This document shows, in pieces, positions 7,634 to 15,855 of a stretch of DNA of 64,000 nt. The translations under genes and the position numbers were made by a program. The notes under the pieces were generated by a model. That model saw nothing but the letters and a program-made list of their open reading frames with translations, was not told where the DNA came from and searched no databases. The first letter of the stretch is position 1. Every line of letters starts with the position of its first letter. The stretch is from Bog-756 sp963727075 (GTDB taxonomy: Bacteria > Actinomycetota > Acidimicrobiia > Acidimicrobiales > RAAP-2), in contig CAVSET010000006.1 in NCBI GenBank assembly GCA_963727075.1, forward strand, positions 1,922,001-1,986,000. Direction: 5' to 3'.

Positions 7634-7745
7634 AACCCTGGCGTTGAGGGCGTGAGGAGCCGGGACCTTCGACTCTGCCTCGGTGTGGACATTTCGACCA
7701 GAATCCCTGGACAACGCCCGTCGACGAAGCAGGAGTGAGTTGCCC

Positions 7746-8663
7746 ATGGGAGATCCGGTGATCCGGACATCAGGCTTGTCCAAGTACTACGGAGGTGCCG
7801 GTGCTCTCCAGGACCTCGACCTCGAGGTCGCCCAGGGGGAAGTGGTCGGCTATCTCGGCCCGAACGGGGCCGGCAAGACCACGACCATCCGGCTTCTGCT
7901 CGGGCTGATCCAGCCGAGCGGCGGAGTTGCGCAGCTGTTCGGCCTCGACTGCCAGCGTCAATCGGTCGAGGCCCATCGGCGACTTGCCTATGTGCCTGGA
8001 GAGGCGAACCTCTGGCCCAGCCTCACCGGAGCAGAGACCCTCCACCTCCTCGGCCAGGTACATGGACAGGTGGACGTTGCCTACCGGGAGGAGCTGATCC
8101 GCCGCTTCGACTTCGATGCCTCAAAACGGGTACGCGCCTATTCCAAGGGCAACCGTCAAAAGCTCATACTCATCGCCGCCTTGATGGCCCGGCCCGACCT
8201 GCTCCTCCTCGACGAGCCCACCAGCGGCTTGGATCCGATCATGGAGCAGGCCTTCCGCCACTGCGTCCACGAGGCGAGCGAGCGGGGCCAGACCGTCTTC
8301 CTCTCCTCGCACATCCTGAGCGAGGTCGAGGCGCTGTGCGATCGGGTCGGCATCCTTCGCGAGGGGACGCTGGTCGACATCGGCACGATGGCTGATCTAC
8401 GCCACCTCTCGTCGCTCACCGTGGAGGCGACGTTCGATGGCTCGGTACCCGACCTGTCCCGTGTCCCCGGAGTCACCTCGGTCCAGGTCGAGGGCCGAGT
8501 CGTGCGCTTTCAGGTCCAGGGGACGGTCGAACCCCTGCTCAAAGTGCTGGCCACCTCGGGCGTGCACGAACTCTTGAGCCGGGAGCCGTCACTCGAGGAG
8601 GTGTTCCTCGCCCACTATGGGAGTCCGGACGGGTCCGACGGAACTCACGATGCCGGAGGGTGA
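7746..8663 (+). CDS. ABC transporter ATP-binding protein
   Basis: ABC ATPase of 305 aa. Walker A is GPNGAGKTTT, the signature region is YSKGNRQKL (a degenerate LSGGQ typical of antibiotic-export ATPases), Walker B is LLLLDEPTSGLDP, and the H-loop is FLSSH. A C-terminal DrrA-type regulatory segment follows. The ATG at 7746 sits behind GCAGGAG. It overlaps the following permease gene, so the two form an exporter. It resembles the ATPase of actinobacterial polyketide or daunorubicin-type exporters; the cargo is unknown. Confidence 0.9.
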   Translation: MGDPVIRTSGLSKYYGGAGALQDLDLEVAQGEVVGYLGPNGAGKTTTIRLLLGLIQPSGGVAQLFGLDCQRQSVEAHRRLAYVPGEANLWPSLTGAETLHLLGQVHGQVDVAYREELIRRFDFDASKRVRAYSKGNRQKLILIAALMARPDLLLLDEPTSGLDPIMEQAFRHCVHEASERGQTVFLSSHILSEVEALCDRVGILREGTLVDIGTMADLRHLSSLTVEATFDGSVPDLSRVPGVTSVQVEGRVVRFQVQGTVEPLLKVLATSGVHELLSREPSLEEVFLAHYGSPDGSDGTHDAGG

Positions 8664-10302
8664 GATCCCCGGCCGCGTGCCGAGGGCAACCGGTCGGTGG
8701 CCGAGGTTCGTGGTGGCGCGCCAAACGGCGCGTCACGCCGCTCGCGCCGGCGCGGTGTGGGGTGCCGTGTTCGGCGGTTACGTGGCATTGTCGGCCTACG
8801 GCTATGCATCGAGCTACAAGACCGCGGCGCAGCGAGCGTCCTTCGCCAGGACCTTCGGCTCCAATGTGGGGATCAATGCCATCATCGGGCCCGCACACGA
8901 CATCGGCACCGTTGCCGGGTTCACCGCCTGGAGGAGCCTCGGCGTGCTCAGCATCGTCGGAGCGGTGTGGGGGCTCCTGGCCGGGACACGGCTGCTGCGC
9001 GGCGAGGAGGAGGCAGGACGGTGGGAGCTGTACCTCGCCGGCCAGACCACGCGAGGCGGCGCGGCCCGGCAGGCCCTCTTGGGGCTGGGCGCCGGCCTGC
9101 TCGCTCTGTGGGCCATCACCGCCGTCCTGGCGGCGGCAGCGGGTCGGACCTCCCAGGTCCGGATCGGGGCCGTTCCCATGGTGTTCCTGGCCGTCGCCGC
9201 CGCCTCGAGCGCCGCCGTGTTCCTGGCCGTGGGGGCCCTCGCCAGTCAATTGGCGGCCACTCGACGTCAGGCGGCCTCCTATGCCGGCGGGGCGCTGGGC
9301 GTCGCCTACGCATTGAGGATGATGGCCGACTCGGGTGCCGGGCTCGAGTGGTTGCGATGGGCGACGCCGCTTGGTTGGGTCGAGGAGCTCCGGCCCCTCA
9401 CCTCACCCCGGCCTCTGGCCCTTCTTCCCATCGCCGCGTTGATCGCGGTCCTGGCCAGTGCCACCGTGTATCTGGCCGGCATCCGCGATCTCTGCGCGAG
9501 CACCATCCCCGACCGGCCCCCCTCCAGCGCCCGGACAGGCCTCCTGTCGCGACCGGTCGGACTCTCACTTCGCCTGGCTCGCCCGGTGCTGCTCGGGTGG
9601 CTCGTCGCCCTCGCCCTGACGGGTGTGATGATGGGCATGATCTCCAAGTCCGCTGGCCGTGCCCTGTCCGAGTCACCCAGCTTCAAGCAGCTCCTCGCCC
9701 TATTGGGATCACACCACAGTGGACCTGCCACCTACCTCGGCGTGGCCTTCCTGGTCGTCGCCGTGCTCGTCGCATTCGTCGCCGCCGGACAGATCGGTGC
9801 GGCACGGGACGAGGAAGCTAGTGCGAGGTTGGACAACCTCCTGGTGCGGCCGGTCTCGAGGGTGTCGTGGCTCGGCGGGAGGTTGGCCGTGGCCACAGGC
9901 GCCGTGGCGCTCTGCGGTCTGGTGGCGGGTCTCGCCGCGTGGATCGGAGCGGCCAGCCAGGGGGCGGGCGTGGACATCACCAGCACCCTGGGCGCGGGCG
10001 CCAATGTGATCGCCCCGGCCCTCTTCGTCCTGGGCGTAGGGACTCTGGTATTCGGAGTGCGGCCCCGATTCGTCACCGTGGTGGTCTACGGGGTGCTGGC
10101 CTGGTCGTTCCTGATCGAGATCATCGGCGGGATCATCCGGGCCAACCATTGGCTGCTCGACACGTCGGTCTTCTACCAGATGGCAGCGGCCCCGGCCGTG
10201 AACCCCAACTGGACCACCGATGGCGTGCTCGTGGGGCTGGGGGTGTCGGCTGCCGTCGTCGGAGGCGCATGGTTCCGACGTCGTGACCTCATCGGCGACT
10301 GA
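8650..10302 (+). CDS. ABC exporter permease (polyketide-antibiotic exporter type)
   Basis: Polytopic membrane protein of 550 aa with about twelve hydrophobic segments in two homologous halves, as in large fused permeases of the polyketide-antibiotic exporter group. The ATG at 8650 (MPEGEIPGRV) overlaps the ATPase stop by 14 bp; an alternative ATG at 8617 would overlap further. It should form the membrane part of the pump with the preceding ATPase. The substrate cannot be predicted, and no biosynthetic cluster is seen nearby. Confidence 0.87.
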   Translation: MPEGEIPGRVPRATGRWPRFVVARQTARHAARAGAVWGAVFGGYVALSAYGYASSYKTAAQRASFARTFGSNVGINAIIGPAHDIGTVAGFTAWRSLGVLSIVGAVWGLLAGTRLLRGEEEAGRWELYLAGQTTRGGAARQALLGLGAGLLALWAITAVLAAAAGRTSQVRIGAVPMVFLAVAAASSAAVFLAVGALASQLAATRRQAASYAGGALGVAYALRMMADSGAGLEWLRWATPLGWVEELRPLTSPRPLALLPIAALIAVLASATVYLAGIRDLCASTIPDRPPSSARTGLLSRPVGLSLRLARPVLLGWLVALALTGVMMGMISKSAGRALSESPSFKQLLALLGSHHSGPATYLGVAFLVVAVLVAFVAAGQIGAARDEEASARLDNLLVRPVSRVSWLGGRLAVATGAVALCGLVAGLAAWIGAASQGAGVDITSTLGAGANVIAPALFVLGVGTLVFGVRPRFVTVVVYGVLAWSFLIEIIGGIIRANHWLLDTSVFYQMAAAPAVNPNWTTDGVLVGLGVSAAVVGGAWFRRRDLIGD

Positions 10303-10360
10303 CCCACTTCCAGTCGCCCTGCGCTGGATGGCATTCGGATCGCCGGCGTCGAGGTCGGAC

Positions 10361-13153
10361 CTACGAGGCGATGTCCACTGTCAGGCTCGGCAACGGTGTG
10401 CCGCCCTGGACCAGGTCGAAGGTCACCGTCGACCTGCCTGGTGTGGCGGATGCCACCCGGACGGGTGTCATCGAGCGGCCGTCGACCACCCGCCAGGTCC
10501 CCGAAGCCGGTGACACGGTGACCCCGACCGAGGGCACGGCGCGCCAGGACACGAGCTCCCCCGGCCTCGGGCCTGTCGCCGGCGATGCCTCCTGGACCCC
10601 GAGCTGGAGGACGGCGGAACCGTCGAGGGGCACGCTGAACGACCCGCCCGGAGCGGTGAAAGGCACCGCGGCTGCGGCGTCCTGAGCGAACGACGGAGGG
10701 GCGGCCGACGGCGACGCCCCCCAGGCCGGGTCGGGGGAGTTGCCCAGGTCCACCGAGAGGTCCGCTCCCTCGGAGAGGACCGCCGAAGGGAGCCAGGGCT
10801 TGTCCCAGGGCGAAGGCCCGGCTGACCCGATGGCCAAATGGGCACGGTGGATGTACAGGTCGGGGGCATGCGAGCCGGTAATCGTGAGGGTTCGACCGTT
10901 TCCTTCGAGGATCTTCACCTCGGGGAAGAGGGGGCTGGTCATGGCCAGGTCGGCCACCCCCGGGGTCTCCGGGTAGAGCCCCAGAGCAGCCCAGACGTAC
11001 CACGAGGAGAGGGCTCCGAGGTCGTCCTCTCCCGGCTCGGAGACCGGGGCGAGCGGGTAGAGCTGAGTCATGATCCGGCGTACGACCGACTGGGTGTCGA
11101 ACGGCGCGCCGGCGTAGTCGTACTCGAAGGGGATCCATTCCCCCGGCTCGTTGCCAGCCCAGTCATAGGGCCGGAACCGGGTGGCATTCAAACGGGTGAA
11201 GAAGGAGTCGAGCGCGGCCACGGCCGCCTGGTCCCCGCCCATCAGTCCGACGAGCCCGGCCAGGTTCTGGGGGACGGCCCACGTGTACTGGATGGCGTTG
11301 CCCTCCTCGAAGCCCTGCTGGGCCACTCCTTGGGTCCGATCGGCGGGGCTCGCCAGCTGGAACGCCGGGCCGGCCGGAAAGCTCCCGTCGGCCTGGCGGG
11401 CGGCCAGGTATCCGGTGGCCGGGTTGAACAGCTTCTGCCAGTTCTGTCCCCGCCTGGCGAAAACGGCTGCCTCGGTCGGCTCGCCCGCCGCCCGGGCGAG
11501 CCGCGAGATCGAGAAGTCGTCGATCGAGTACTCGAGGGTCTCCGAACCGCCGTCCGTATACGGATAGGAGGTGATGTCGTAGGTGAGGGCGGGCACCCAA
11601 CCCTGCGACAGGTACTGCGTCAGGTTCTGCCGCTCTGCGAAGCCAGCCTCAGGCACGGTCGCACCGTGGACCATCACCTTCAGGGCCTGGTCCAGGTCGA
11701 ACCCGCGTGCACCGTAGGCGTACGCGTCGGCGATGATCGGATCGGCAGAGTCACCGTCCCACTGGCTGGCGTCGTTGTTGGCGATCACCCACTTGGGCAG
11801 GAAGCCCCCACTTGTCTGGGCCGCATCGTTCAGGAGTGACTGGACCATCTGCGAGGTGGGCCCCGGCAGGAGGACGGCCAGGAGGGGGACCTCGGATCGG
11901 TAGATGTCCGCCTCCGACAGATTGGAGAACTGAACGTGGCCAGCGGCCAGCGTGTGCACCTGGCGGTCGAAGCCCAGGTAGCGGCCGTCGTCGTCGCTGA
12001 ACACGGAGGGGAAGAGCAGGGAGTGGTAAAGGGCCGTGTAGAAGGTGCGCTGGGCCGTCACCGAGCCGCCGTGGACGGCGACTCGGTCCAAGAGGCCGTT
12101 CCACTCACCGGTGGCCGCCCGGGAGATGGCCGAGAAGCTCCATCCCCCATCTTCGGCCTCGAGGTTGGCCGCGGCCCCGGACGCCGAGACGAAGGAGATG
12201 CCCACCTTGACCATGACCTTCTGCGCCCCGGAATGGTCCGGCCGGCGGAAGTTCACCCAAGCCCCGCAAGCGATGGCGGCGGTGCCGGTGCAGGCCTGGC
12301 GGGCGCCGACTGCGCCGTTCTGCCAGGTGCCGCTGGCGACAAACGGTTCGGAGAACTGCGCGGCAAAGTAGAGGGTGTAGTTGCCTGGGACCCCACAGAA
12401 ATTCCCGCTCGTGACCGAGCCGACCAGGTGGTCGGTCCCCACGATTTGCACTTGAGAACTGCTGGAGCCGTTGGCGGAGTCGCTGACCTTGAACAGGAGG
12501 TCGTCGCCGGTGGCGGTGGTGCGTGCCCGATCGGAGGGGTGTCGGAGGGCGGGAAACTCGAACGCACCGAGGGCGCTCCGGGTGGTGGCGGTGAGCTGGA
12601 CCCCGATGCCATCAGTGCCCGCAGATCCGAGGCTCACGCGGTAGTTGCCCGCGGAGGAATGTTCGCTCGAATGAGAGAACGGCTGAACTGCGGCATCTGG
12701 GTTGGCCGGAACTCCGCCGGTGAGCGGAAGGATCGGGATGTCCCCGTAGATGGCGCACCCCGGGCCCGAGAGATGGGTGAGGCTGAATCCCGAGATCTGA
12801 GAATCTGCGTAGTCGTATCCGGAACCGGTCGCCACCTGGCGGTGCGGCGAGGTGTCGGGGCTGAACTGGACCATGCCCAGGGGAACCGAGGCCCCCGGGT
12901 ACTCGCTCACGTTGCCCGGTGCTGCCGACCCCACCCCCGTCCCGGCCTCCGGGTCCACCAGTGCGGCCGGCCCACCCGAGGAGGGCCCGAGAGGCACATC
13001 GACGGGTGACCCGGCCGGTTGACCCGGAGGCGCCGCCACGCTCGTCCCCCCAACCGAGCTCACGACGAAGACGAACGCTCCGACTACCACTGCCACGGCT
13101 GCGGCGACTCTCGTGGCGACAACGCTGACCCGGCCGGTGGGAGCCTTCGGCAT
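10361..13153 (-). CDS. Secreted GH92 alpha-mannosidase
   Basis: Exo-alpha-mannosidase family GH92, 930 aa, calcium-dependent in known members. An N-terminal hydrophobic segment (about 12-38) is a signal peptide or anchor. Family landmarks include EYPGASVPLGMVQFSPDT, SGFSLTHLSGPGC, GGFLPKWV, GNEPGEWIPFEYDYAG, and the C-terminal catalytic-site region GEDDLGALSSWYVWAALG with its acidic pair. It likely trims mannosides outside the cell. It stands alone, with no box upstream and no linked sugar-uptake genes. The reading frame is intact over 2.8 kb, in contrast to several frameshifted neighbours. Confidence 0.93.
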   Translation of the reverse strand: MPKAPTGRVSVVATRVAAAVAVVVGAFVFVVSSVGGTSVAAPPGQPAGSPVDVPLGPSSGGPAALVDPEAGTGVGSAAPGNVSEYPGASVPLGMVQFSPDTSPHRQVATGSGYDYADSQISGFSLTHLSGPGCAIYGDIPILPLTGGVPANPDAAVQPFSHSSEHSSAGNYRVSLGSAGTDGIGVQLTATTRSALGAFEFPALRHPSDRARTTATGDDLLFKVSDSANGSSSSQVQIVGTDHLVGSVTSGNFCGVPGNYTLYFAAQFSEPFVASGTWQNGAVGARQACTGTAAIACGAWVNFRRPDHSGAQKVMVKVGISFVSASGAAANLEAEDGGWSFSAISRAATGEWNGLLDRVAVHGGSVTAQRTFYTALYHSLLFPSVFSDDDGRYLGFDRQVHTLAAGHVQFSNLSEADIYRSEVPLLAVLLPGPTSQMVQSLLNDAAQTSGGFLPKWVIANNDASQWDGDSADPIIADAYAYGARGFDLDQALKVMVHGATVPEAGFAERQNLTQYLSQGWVPALTYDITSYPYTDGGSETLEYSIDDFSISRLARAAGEPTEAAVFARRGQNWQKLFNPATGYLAARQADGSFPAGPAFQLASPADRTQGVAQQGFEEGNAIQYTWAVPQNLAGLVGLMGGDQAAVAALDSFFTRLNATRFRPYDWAGNEPGEWIPFEYDYAGAPFDTQSVVRRIMTQLYPLAPVSEPGEDDLGALSSWYVWAALGLYPETPGVADLAMTSPLFPEVKILEGNGRTLTITGSHAPDLYIHRAHLAIGSAGPSPWDKPWLPSAVLSEGADLSVDLGNSPDPAWGASPSAAPPSFAQDAAAAVPFTAPGGSFSVPLDGSAVLQLGVQEASPATGPRPGELVSWRAVPSVGVTVSPASGTWRVVDGRSMTPVRVASATPGRSTVTFDLVQGGTPLPSLTVDIAS

Positions 13154-13230
13154 GGATGAACCCTACCGAAGGCGGCAATTTCCGTCCTGGCCGCCGTGGA
13201 CCGATCTCTCCGCTTCGGCGTGCAGGTGGC

Positions 13231-13257
13231 TGTCACGTTCTCCGGGTCAAGATCGTC
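13231..13257 (+). promoter_or_regulatory. ECF41-type promoter upstream of the CMD-sigJ operon
   Basis: TGTCACG (13231-13237) and CGTC (13254-13257) are separated by 16 bp. This resembles the TGTCACA...CGTC pattern reported for ECF41 sigma factors. The sigma gene it would serve lies in the operon just downstream, so autoregulation is likely. Confidence 0.75.
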
Positions 13258-13282
13258 TTAGGGTTCAGAAAGGTGGTGACCC

Positions 13283-13870
13283 ATGGCACATGTACCCCTA
13301 GACAGTGAACCGAACGGCATCGTCCCCAAGCTGGCCCGGATGTACACCCGGCGGAGGTTCGGGCAGATGGTCGAACCGACGCAGGCCGCCTCACATCACT
13401 CCGGTGTGTTGGTGGCGATGGGTGCGCTCGAGACTGTGGTCGAGAAGAGTTGGAACAAGCTCGACCCCACGCTGCGCTGGTTGGCCATCCAACAGGCCGG
13501 GATGCTCATCGGCTGCTCGTGGTGCACCGACTACGGCTACTACGAGGGGATGAACGCAGGCATCGATCCGCGCAAGGTGCACGCCGTGGCCGAATGGCGC
13601 GAGAGTGGGCTCTATGACGAGCATGAACGGGTCGTGCTCGAGTATGCCGAGCAGGCGACGGTGACCCCGGCCCAGGTATCCGACGAGCTGGCGGGGCGGT
13701 TACACCTCCATTTCAGTGACCCTGAGATCGTCGAGCTCGCCGGGTGGGTGGCGCTGGAGAACTTCCGCTCGCGCTTCAACGCCGGGCTTGGCCTGCACAG
13801 CCAGGGATTTGCCGAACGATGCGAGATTCCCACGAGCCCGAAGGGGAACGGTGCCGGAGTCCTCACCTGA
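13283..13870 (+). CDS. Carboxymuconolactone decarboxylase-like (AhpD-like) protein
   Basis: Protein of 195 aa with an AhpD/CMD fold; the CxxC motif in GCSWCTDYG is the likely redox or catalytic site. CMD proteins are one of the three classes (the COE group) genetically tied to ECF41 sigma factors, and one follows immediately here with a 20-bp overlap. The ATG at 13283 has GAAAGGTGG upstream. It possibly acts in peroxide defence or as a sensor for the sigma factor; the substrate is unknown. Confidence 0.9.
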   Translation: MAHVPLDSEPNGIVPKLARMYTRRRFGQMVEPTQAASHHSGVLVAMGALETVVEKSWNKLDPTLRWLAIQQAGMLIGCSWCTDYGYYEGMNAGIDPRKVHAVAEWRESGLYDEHERVVLEYAEQATVTPAQVSDELAGRLHLHFSDPEIVELAGWVALENFRSRFNAGLGLHSQGFAERCEIPTSPKGNGAGVLT

Positions 13871-14732
13871 CGAAGGGGCTGCGTTCGAGGAGTGGCGATC
13901 GCTCCTCTTCGGCATCGCGTACCGGATGCTGGGCAGCGCGGCCAACGCCGAGGACATGGTCCAGGAGACGTTCTTGCGCTGGCTGCAGCGGGACGAACGG
14001 GAGATCCGATCGGTCCGGGCCTACCTGGTAACCATTGTCACCCGTCTGTGCATCGACGAGCTGGGCTCGGCGCGGGCCCAGCGAGTCACCTACACCGGTC
14101 CGTGGCTTCCCGAACCGGTGTCGACCGACGACGCTTCGGCGTTGGAGCAGGCCGACACGTTGTCCCTAGCCTTCTTGGTGTTGCTCGAGGAGCTCACGCC
14201 ACCGGAGCGGGCGGCATACCTCCTGCACGATGTCTTCGGGTACCAGTTCGACGAGGTCGCCGAACTGATGGGACGGAGCACCGCCGGCTGTCGTCAGCTG
14301 GGGGCTCGGGCACGGCAGCGGATCGAAGACCGAAGGCAGCGCTTCGACGCCGACGCCCGCCACGGCCGCGAGCTCACCCGCCGGTTCGTCGTGGCATGCG
14401 CCACCGGAGATCTGGAGGGCCTGATAGAGATGCTGGCGGACGACGTGGTCGTCTGGACCGATGGCGGAGGCGTCGTCCGGGCGGCCATGCGACCGGTGGT
14501 CGGCCCGCAACGCAGCTCGCGCTTCTTGATCAACGTGGCCAGGAAGCTCCATGGCACCCCGCGTGAGGTCATGCTCAACGGCCAGCCGGCCATGGTGTTC
14601 GTGGATGGCGACCGCGTCGTGGCGACGCTGGTGCTCGACATCCTGGCGGGCAAGGTGGTCGGCGTCCGCTCGGTGACCAATCCCCAGAAGCTGGAGCATC
14701 TGCAGCGCGAATTGGTGCCGGGTGACGGCTGA
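13851..14732 (+). CDS. sigJ: ECF41-family sigma factor (SigJ-like)
   Basis: ECF sigma factor of 293 aa with a SnoaL-like C-terminal extension. Sigma-2 (AEDMVQETFLRWL) and sigma-4 (FGYQFDEVAELMGRS) are followed by the ECF41 hallmarks GPWLPEP in the linker and WTDGGG and NGQPA in the C-terminal domain, which in this family controls sigma activity without an anti-sigma factor. Start GTG 13851 is behind GAAGGGGAAC and overlaps the decarboxylase gene; a longer ORF upstream is rejected. It belongs to the same group as M. tuberculosis SigJ. Confidence 0.93.
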   Translation: MPESSPDEGAAFEEWRSLLFGIAYRMLGSAANAEDMVQETFLRWLQRDEREIRSVRAYLVTIVTRLCIDELGSARAQRVTYTGPWLPEPVSTDDASALEQADTLSLAFLVLLEELTPPERAAYLLHDVFGYQFDEVAELMGRSTAGCRQLGARARQRIEDRRQRFDADARHGRELTRRFVVACATGDLEGLIEMLADDVVVWTDGGGVVRAAMRPVVGPQRSSRFLINVARKLHGTPREVMLNGQPAMVFVDGDRVVATLVLDILAGKVVGVRSVTNPQKLEHLQRELVPGDG

Positions 14733-15024
14733 GGCCATCGGGCGAAAGGGCGGTGTTGACATTGCCGGTCCCGTCCCGCGAATCTCGTACGTGTCCGCTC
14801 GCTCTGGGCCGTCTCCTATTGACCGCCCTTGATGAGAAGAGCCGTTGCTACCGGATTCGTTGCGAGTCGATCCGACTCGTCGACTCGGAGTTGACCAGTA
14901 GGACGGTTAGGGCGATGTCCCAGGCTCGGGTAGGCGGGCTCTCTGTGAATCGAGAACGGGGTGAGCCGTGATGGGCTCGTCACCCGGACGCCTAAGGCTT
15001 GGGGGCCACTCGTCCGCCTCGGAC
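14733..15024. other. Intergenic region without a convincing gene
   Basis: The stretch between sigJ and box F holds no ORF with both a ribosome site and protein-like composition. A 9-bp inverted repeat (AAGGGCGGT 14745-14753 and ACCGCCCTT 14822-14830) is separated by 68 bp; its meaning is unknown. A short-spaced GGGAC/CCCTA pair on the minus strand near 14907-14922 does not have DosR-box spacing. Confidence 0.5.
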
Positions 15025-15042
15025 GGGACTTTCGGCCCTGGT
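15025..15042 (+). promoter_or_regulatory. DosR-type box F with -10 element
   Basis: GGGACTTTCGGCCCTGGT; GACCAT begins exactly 19 nt later (15062-15067). Predicted start near 15074, giving a 27-nt leader with a strong ribosome site before the DUF1918 gene. Confidence 0.88.
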
Positions 15043-15100
15043 GGGTTAGGAGCGAAGGATCGACCATGGAACTGCAAACAAGTGCATCAAGGAGGAAGCT

Positions 15101-15319
15101 ATGCAGGCCAGCGTGGGAGATCGTGTCGTGGTCCACGGGCATCGGCATGGCCAGCCGGATCGTGACGGACAGATTCTCGAGGTCAGGGGGTCCGATGGGG
15201 CACCGCCGTATGTCGTGCGGTGGGGTGACAATGGACATGAAACCCTCTTCTTCCCCGGCTCCGACGCCAGCATCCAACATTTCGAGCACCCTCGGCGCAA
15301 GGTGCCTGCCTCCAAGTGA
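15101..15319 (+). CDS. DUF1918 protein (Rv0569-like)
   Basis: Small SH3-like barrel protein of 72 aa. The start MQASVGDRVVVHG, the centre PPYVVRWGDNGHETLFFPG and the end define DUF1918, the family of Rv0569 in the M. tuberculosis DosR regulon. The ATG at 15101 is behind AAGGAGGAAGCT. It is followed after 42 bp by a CBS-domain gene, probably in one operon driven by box F. Biochemical function is unknown; nucleic-acid or ligand binding is only a guess from the fold. Confidence 0.92.
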   Translation: MQASVGDRVVVHGHRHGQPDRDGQILEVRGSDGAPPYVVRWGDNGHETLFFPGSDASIQHFEHPRRKVPASK

Positions 15320-15361
15320 TCCCAGCCTCCATGCGAGGACCAGACTCCGAAGGGGAAGCCT

Positions 15362-15808
15362 GTGCGAACAATCGACGCTTTGCGACGGTCCGGCGTCAGC
15401 ATCGGTCCGGATAGGACAATTCGCGATGGAGCCATGATCATGGAACAGAGTGGGGTCGGATCGCTGGCCATTGTCGACGGAGAAAAGCTGGTTGGCCTCG
15501 TCACCGATCGCGACCTCGTCCGGCGAGGGCTGGCCAGAGGTCTGCCTGACGACGCCCGGATCGACTGCGTAATGAGTTCGCCTGTGATCACCATCGACGC
15601 CGACGCCGATCTGAACGAGGCCTTCGATCTGTTCCGATCGCACATGGTCCGCAGGCTCGCCGTCCTCAGCCGGAGTGATTTCGTCGGAATGCTCACCGTG
15701 GATGACATGATCGTGGACTTGGCCGCCGATCTTCGTGCCCTCAGCCGGCCGGTCGCAGATCAGGTCCTTCTCGCTCAGCACGACAGCCCGCTGCCCACGA
15801 CCCGATAG
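15362..15808 (+). CDS. CBS-pair protein (Hrp1-like)
   Basis: Stand-alone tandem CBS protein of 148 aa, the architecture of Rv2626c (Hrp1), a hypoxic response protein. The first CBS ends in GLVTDRDLVRRGLA and the second in LTVDDMIVDLAADL. CBS pairs commonly bind adenine nucleotides; the ligand here is unknown. GTG 15362 follows AAGGGGAAG. Cotranscription with the DUF1918 gene is likely. A second CBS protein of the same type occurs at 35564-35962 behind its own box. Confidence 0.88.
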   Translation: MRTIDALRRSGVSIGPDRTIRDGAMIMEQSGVGSLAIVDGEKLVGLVTDRDLVRRGLARGLPDDARIDCVMSSPVITIDADADLNEAFDLFRSHMVRRLAVLSRSDFVGMLTVDDMIVDLAADLRALSRPVADQVLLAQHDSPLPTTR

Positions 15809-15855
15809 GCGTCCCACGCTCCGAGCAAGGCCTTCGGAGGAGCGGATACCGAACT

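Noticed and set aside
14907..14922. GGGAC and CCCTA on the minus strand near the sigma gene
   Set aside because: Spacer two bases shorter than in all good boxes.
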